Source: an uncultured Paraburkholderia sp. | Lineage (GTDB): Bacteria > Pseudomonadota > Gammaproteobacteria > Burkholderiales > Burkholderiaceae | Assembly: GCA_937917025.1 (NCBI GenBank) | Contig: CALFSF010000078.1 | Span: 1-8,707, forward strand | Length of the DNA: 8,707 nucleotides | Reading direction: 5' to 3' | Shown: positions 6,354-8,707 of the stretch, piece after piece | Position numbering within the stretch: position 1 is the first letter of the stretch | Layout of the letters: each line of letters starts with the position of its first letter | The notes under the pieces: model-generated | What the model saw: only the letters and a program-made list of their open reading frames with translations | Databases searched by the model: none | What the model was told of the DNA's origin: nothing | Program-made: the position numbers and the translations under genes

Positions 6354-7292
6354 ATGACTTCTCCTCGCGTGCAACGAGAGCGGGAACGGCTCGATCTGCT
6401 CGACGTCGCGCTGTTCGTGCGCGCCGCGCTGCTGAACAACCTGTCGGCGGCCGGGCGCGAATTCGGGCTGTCGGCCGCCGTGGCGAGCGCGCGGATCGCC
6501 AGTCTCGAACAGGTGCTCGGCGCGCGGCTTTTGCACCGTACGACGCGCCGTATCAGTCTCACGCAGGACGGCGAAGCGTTCATGACGCACGCGCGGACGC
6601 TGCTCGATGCCGCCGATACCGCGCGCGGTTCGGTCGGCAATGCGCAGTCGGGGCCGCAAGGCCGGTTGCGCGTGACGATGCCTTCGTCGTTCGGGCGTCA
6701 GCATGTATCGCCCGTGATGCCGGCGTTCCTGCGGCAATTTCCAGGCGTGAGCATCGATCTGCGCCTCACCGACCAGATGGTCGATCTCGTCGACGCCGGG
6801 ATCGACGTCGCGATACGGCTCGGTGCGCTGAAGGATTCGTCGCTGGTTGCGCGCCGGCTTGCAGTGAACCGTCGCGTGATCTGCTGCTCGCCTGCGTATC
6901 TGGAGGCGCACGGCACGCCGCGGCACCCGTCCGATCTCGTCGATCACGAATGCGTGGTGCTCTCGGATCAACGCGACTGGGGATTCGTGACGCCGACCGG
7001 CCGGGTCAACGTGCGCGTGAGCGGCCGGTTTGCCACCGACAACGGCGAGGTGATCCGCGACGCGTTGCTCGACGGCTTCGGCATCGCGCTGAAGTCGACG
7101 TGGGACGTCGCGGCGCACCTGCGCAGCGGCGAGCTCGTGACGATCCTCGACACCTATCCGCTTGCGGAGACGGTGGCGATCTGGGCGGTGTACCCGACAC
7201 GCGCCTTCGTACCGCCCAGGACGCTCGCCTTCATCGACTTTCTCGCCGCGCATTTCGGCGACCCGCCGTATTGGGATCAGGCGCCGCGTTAG
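6354..7292 (+). CDS. LysR-family transcriptional regulator
   Basis: This 312-aa protein has normal length for the family. The N-terminal winged helix-turn-helix spans about residues 13-72, with the recognition region LSAAVASARIASLEQVLGARLLHRTTRRISLT (39-70) matching the LysR signature. A linker helix (73-95) follows, then an inducer-binding domain beginning GRLRVTMPSSFG at about 103 and including DAGIDVAIRLG and an ICCSPAYLEAHG segment. Such regulators act as tetramers on a dyad near a divergent target gene. The divergent oxidoreductase is the obvious candidate; the inducer is unknown, possibly a quinone or reactive carbonyl if the regulator senses the enzyme's substrate (inference). No good Shine-Dalgarno sequence precedes the ATG at 6354. 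An in-frame stop at 6327-6329 rules out a much longer form; a GTG at 6369 is an alternative start. It ends convergent with the next gene, 65 bp away. Confidence 0.93.
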   Translation: MTSPRVQRERERLDLLDVALFVRAALLNNLSAAGREFGLSAAVASARIASLEQVLGARLLHRTTRRISLTQDGEAFMTHARTLLDAADTARGSVGNAQSGPQGRLRVTMPSSFGRQHVSPVMPAFLRQFPGVSIDLRLTDQMVDLVDAGIDVAIRLGALKDSSLVARRLAVNRRVICCSPAYLEAHGTPRHPSDLVDHECVVLSDQRDWGFVTPTGRVNVRVSGRFATDNGEVIRDALLDGFGIALKSTWDVAAHLRSGELVTILDTYPLAETVAIWAVYPTRAFVPPRTLAFIDFLAAHFGDPPYWDQAPR

Positions 7293-7293
7293 C

Positions 7294-7329
7294 GGTGCGG
7301 GTGCGGGTGCGAGTGCGGGTGTGGGTGCG
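7294..7329. repeat. Hexamer tandem repeat between convergent genes
   Basis: Six head-to-tail units of GGTGCG (one AGTGCG and one GGTGTG variant) begin two bases after the LysR-type stop codon. They include four GGG runs on the plus strand (7299-7301, 7305-7307, 7317-7319, 7323-7325). This occupies half of the 65-bp gap before the stop of the convergent minus-strand gene. It may vary in copy number by slippage. It contains no gene and no intrinsic terminator signature. Confidence 0.8.
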
Positions 7330-7340
7330 GCTGGTTACCC

Positions 7341-7370
7341 CGGCCGGCCGCTCGCGTTCAACGCCGGCCG
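7341..7370. other. 8-bp inverted repeat spanning the stop codon of the hydrophilic protein gene
   Basis: CGGCCGGC at 7341-7348 pairs exactly with 7363-7370 across a 14-base loop that contains the stop codon at 7358-7360. There is no U-tract on either side, so it is at best a weak transcript-end structure. GC-rich self-complementary octamers are common at this base composition. Confidence 0.3.
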
Positions 7371-7681
7371 CGCGATCCGCCCGTTGGCTTCGAGGCCGAG
7401 TTCTCGTTCGTATTCGACTCGTTTTGCGTGCGTTGCTGATATTCGTCGCCGCCGCGCCGGTCGGTGTCTTCGAGACCGTGTTCGACATCGTGATGCGCCT
7501 GCTTGCCGACCCGATGCGGTTCCTGATCGTGATGGCCGGCCGGATCCTGATCGGCTTCGTGCGGCAGCGGCGCGTTGTCATCGGCGGGCGGACGGGTGTG
7601 ACCCGTGGACGAATCGCGTTCGCGTTTGCCGGACGTCTCGCGGCCGTGGGTCGTCGTCGACGTTTGCGGTGATGTTTTCAT
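7358..7681 (-). CDS. Small, highly hydrophilic, probably disordered protein (hydrophilin-like)
   Basis: This 107-aa protein is almost free of hydrophobic residues: it has no Ile, Phe, Trp or Cys, two Val, two Leu and one Tyr. It is rich in Asp, Glu, Arg, Thr, Gln, Asn, Pro, about 9 His and 11 Gly (about 10%). No fold, signal peptide or membrane segment is visible, and it should be intrinsically disordered and cytoplasmic. The Gly content and hydrophilicity resemble the hydrophilin class linked to water-stress protection; this is a composition argument, not homology. The start at 7681 is supported by AGGAG 7 bases upstream and is preferred over the ATG at 7744, which would overlap the ligD stop. 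Codon use matches the neighbours, with G/C at most third positions, so it is a real gene. It lies 59 bp downstream of ligD on the same strand and may be cotranscribed. Confidence 0.75.
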   Translation of the reverse strand: MKTSPQTSTTTHGRETSGKRERDSSTGHTRPPADDNAPLPHEADQDPAGHHDQEPHRVGKQAHHDVEHGLEDTDRRGGDEYQQRTQNESNTNENSASKPTGGSRGRR

Positions 7682-7688
7682 CGTGCTG

Positions 7689-7693
7689 CTCCT
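7689..7693 (-). promoter_or_regulatory. Ribosome binding site of the hydrophilic protein gene
   Basis: AGGAG on the minus strand stands 7 bases before the ATG at 7681. It selects this start over the ATG at 7744, whose 21 extra residues would begin inside the end of ligD. Confidence 0.7.
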
Positions 7694-7740
7694 GTTCTCT
7701 GTTCCTGTTGGGCGAACCCGCGTGCGGGCCGCGCTATCGT

Positions 7741-8707
7741 TCATTCAGATCCGGCTTCGTCGAGCCGCTTCTTCATCGCGGCGGTGATCCGTTGACGCGC
7801 CTTCGCGTAACCGGCCCACGGGTCCGTCTTCAGCGCGTCGAGCCGTTCATGCAGGTTCGCGATGGTCCATTGATCGCCGGCCGTGGTGTCCTGCACTTCA
7901 TCCCAGGCAAGCGGCACGGAAACGCCGAGACCCGGCCGTGCGCGCGCCGAAAACGCCGCAACCGTGCTCGAACCGCGGTTGTTGCGCAAATAGTCGACGA
8001 AGATTTTCTTCCTGCGGTTTTGCGCGCCCATCTTCGCGGCGAAGTGGGTGGGCAGCGTCGTCGCCATGTGTTGCGCGATGGCCTGCGAGAACGCCTTCAC
8101 TTCGTCCCAGCTGGCCTGTTTCGCGAGCGGCACGACAACGTGAAAGCCCTTGCCGCCACTCGTCTTGCAGAACGACGCGAGGCCGAGTTCCTCGAGCCGC
8201 GCGCGTGTGAACACAGCGGCCTCGATCATCCTGTCCCAGCCAAGCGACGCGTCCGGATCGAGATCGAACACCACGCGGTCCGGCTTCTCGATGCTCGATG
8301 CCACCGCGTTCCATGTGTGCAGCTCGATCGTGCCCATCTGCGCCGCGCCGACGAGCGCCTCGATGCTGTCGATCGTGATCAGCGGCGGGTGATCGGGATC
8401 GAGACCGGGATGCTGCGTCACGTTCGGGATCGACAGTTTCTGGCTGTGCTTCTGGAAAAACAGTTCGCCGCCGATGTCCTCCGGCGCACGCACGAGAGAA
8501 ACGGGCCGGTCCTGCAGATGCGGCAGGATCCAGCGCGCCACCGATTCGTAATAGCGCACGAGGTCGATCTTCCGCGTGCCGGTGCTTTTGTCGATCACGC
8601 GGTCGGGATGCGAGACGCGCACGCCCGCGACCGTTGTTTCGCCGGCTTTCGCCGTCGTGCTTTTCGTCGTGCTTCTGGTCGCGCGCTTTGCGGTGCTTTT
8701 CATGGTG
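7741..8707 (-). CDS. ligD: DNA ligase D, C-terminal polymerase/primase (POL) domain, probably partial
   Basis: The visible 320 residues form a complete LigD-type archaeo-eukaryotic primase-like polymerase domain. It starts at about residue 25 (VAGVRVSHPDRVID) and contains the metal-binding pair in FDLDPD (Asp147, Asp149), the nucleotide-binding motif SGGKGFH (182-188) and the third acidic residue Asp237 in FVDYLRNNRG. It fills in ends and adds nucleotides during non-homologous end joining with Ku. The first 24 residues are a Lys/Thr/Ser/Ala-rich linker. The frame stays open to the edge (the codon before the ATG at 8703 is CAC), so this is most likely the C-terminal third of a full LigD with ligase and phosphoesterase domains beyond the window. 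A stand-alone polymerase starting at 8703 cannot be excluded, because its ribosome site would lie outside. A hydrophilic protein gene follows 59 bp downstream. Confidence 0.88.
   Translation of the reverse strand, partial: TMKSTAKRATRSTTKSTTAKAGETTVAGVRVSHPDRVIDKSTGTRKIDLVRYYESVARWILPHLQDRPVSLVRAPEDIGGELFFQKHSQKLSIPNVTQHPGLDPDHPPLITIDSIEALVGAAQMGTIELHTWNAVASSIEKPDRVVFDLDPDASLGWDRMIEAAVFTRARLEELGLASFCKTSGGKGFHVVVPLAKQASWDEVKAFSQAIAQHMATTLPTHFAAKMGAQNRRKKIFVDYLRNNRGSSTVAAFSARARPGLGVSVPLAWDEVQDTTAGDQWTIANLHERLDALKTDPWAGYAKARQRITAAMKKRLDEAGSE

Noticed and set aside
6950..7672. 240-aa plus-strand open frame beginning inside the LysR-type gene
   Set aside because: It has a shadow composition with Arg-Val runs from the hexamer repeat, and no ribosome site. 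The opposite strand has a well-initiated gene.

Overview
The window comes from a high-GC beta-proteobacterial chromosome, most likely a member of the Burkholderiaceae (Burkholderia, Paraburkholderia or Caballeronia). This is inferred from strong G/C preference at third codon positions, strong AGGAG-type ribosome sites, and the gene set: a long AsmA-like protein, a FetAB-type transporter, an LTTR/oxidoreductase pair and LigD. No mobile element, CRISPR array, tRNA or rRNA is visible, and base composition is even throughout, so this looks like ordinary chromosome and not an island.

Layout from left to right. Positions 1-252 hold possibly the tail of a plus-strand gene (stop at 121-123) and then a perfect 14-bp hairpin (170-201) that probably terminates transcription between convergent genes. 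An AsmA-family protein (253-2697, minus) carries an Ala/Ser linker encoded by a 9-bp tandem repeat. Divergent from it is a two-gene operon, 2802-4345 plus, whose ATPase and permease overlap by ATGA and resemble FetA/FetB (YbbL/YbbM, UPF0014), an ABC system tied to iron homeostasis. Convergent with it is a small secreted protein of unknown function (4431-4979, minus). A terminator reading leftwards lies on the fetB stop codon, and the upstream region holds two identical 11-bp palindromes.

The right half holds a zinc-independent MDR-family quinone oxidoreductase/alcohol dehydrogenase-like gene (5172-6188, minus) divergent from a LysR-type regulator (6354-7292, plus). The shared 165-bp region contains a GTCAT-A-ATGAC palindrome inside a T-N11-A dyad, placed where such a regulator could both activate the oxidoreductase gene and repress itself. 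After a hexamer repeat come two minus-strand genes: a 107-aa, extremely hydrophilic, hydrophilin-like protein (7358-7681) and, 59 bp upstream of it, the polymerase domain of LigD (7741 to the right edge). That LigD reading frame is open to the edge and is probably the C-terminal third of a full non-homologous end-joining ligase.

No clearly new multi-gene system is visible. The points most worth following are the disordered protein in apparent transcriptional linkage with ligD, the paired palindromes before the unknown secreted protein, and the LTTR operator architecture.
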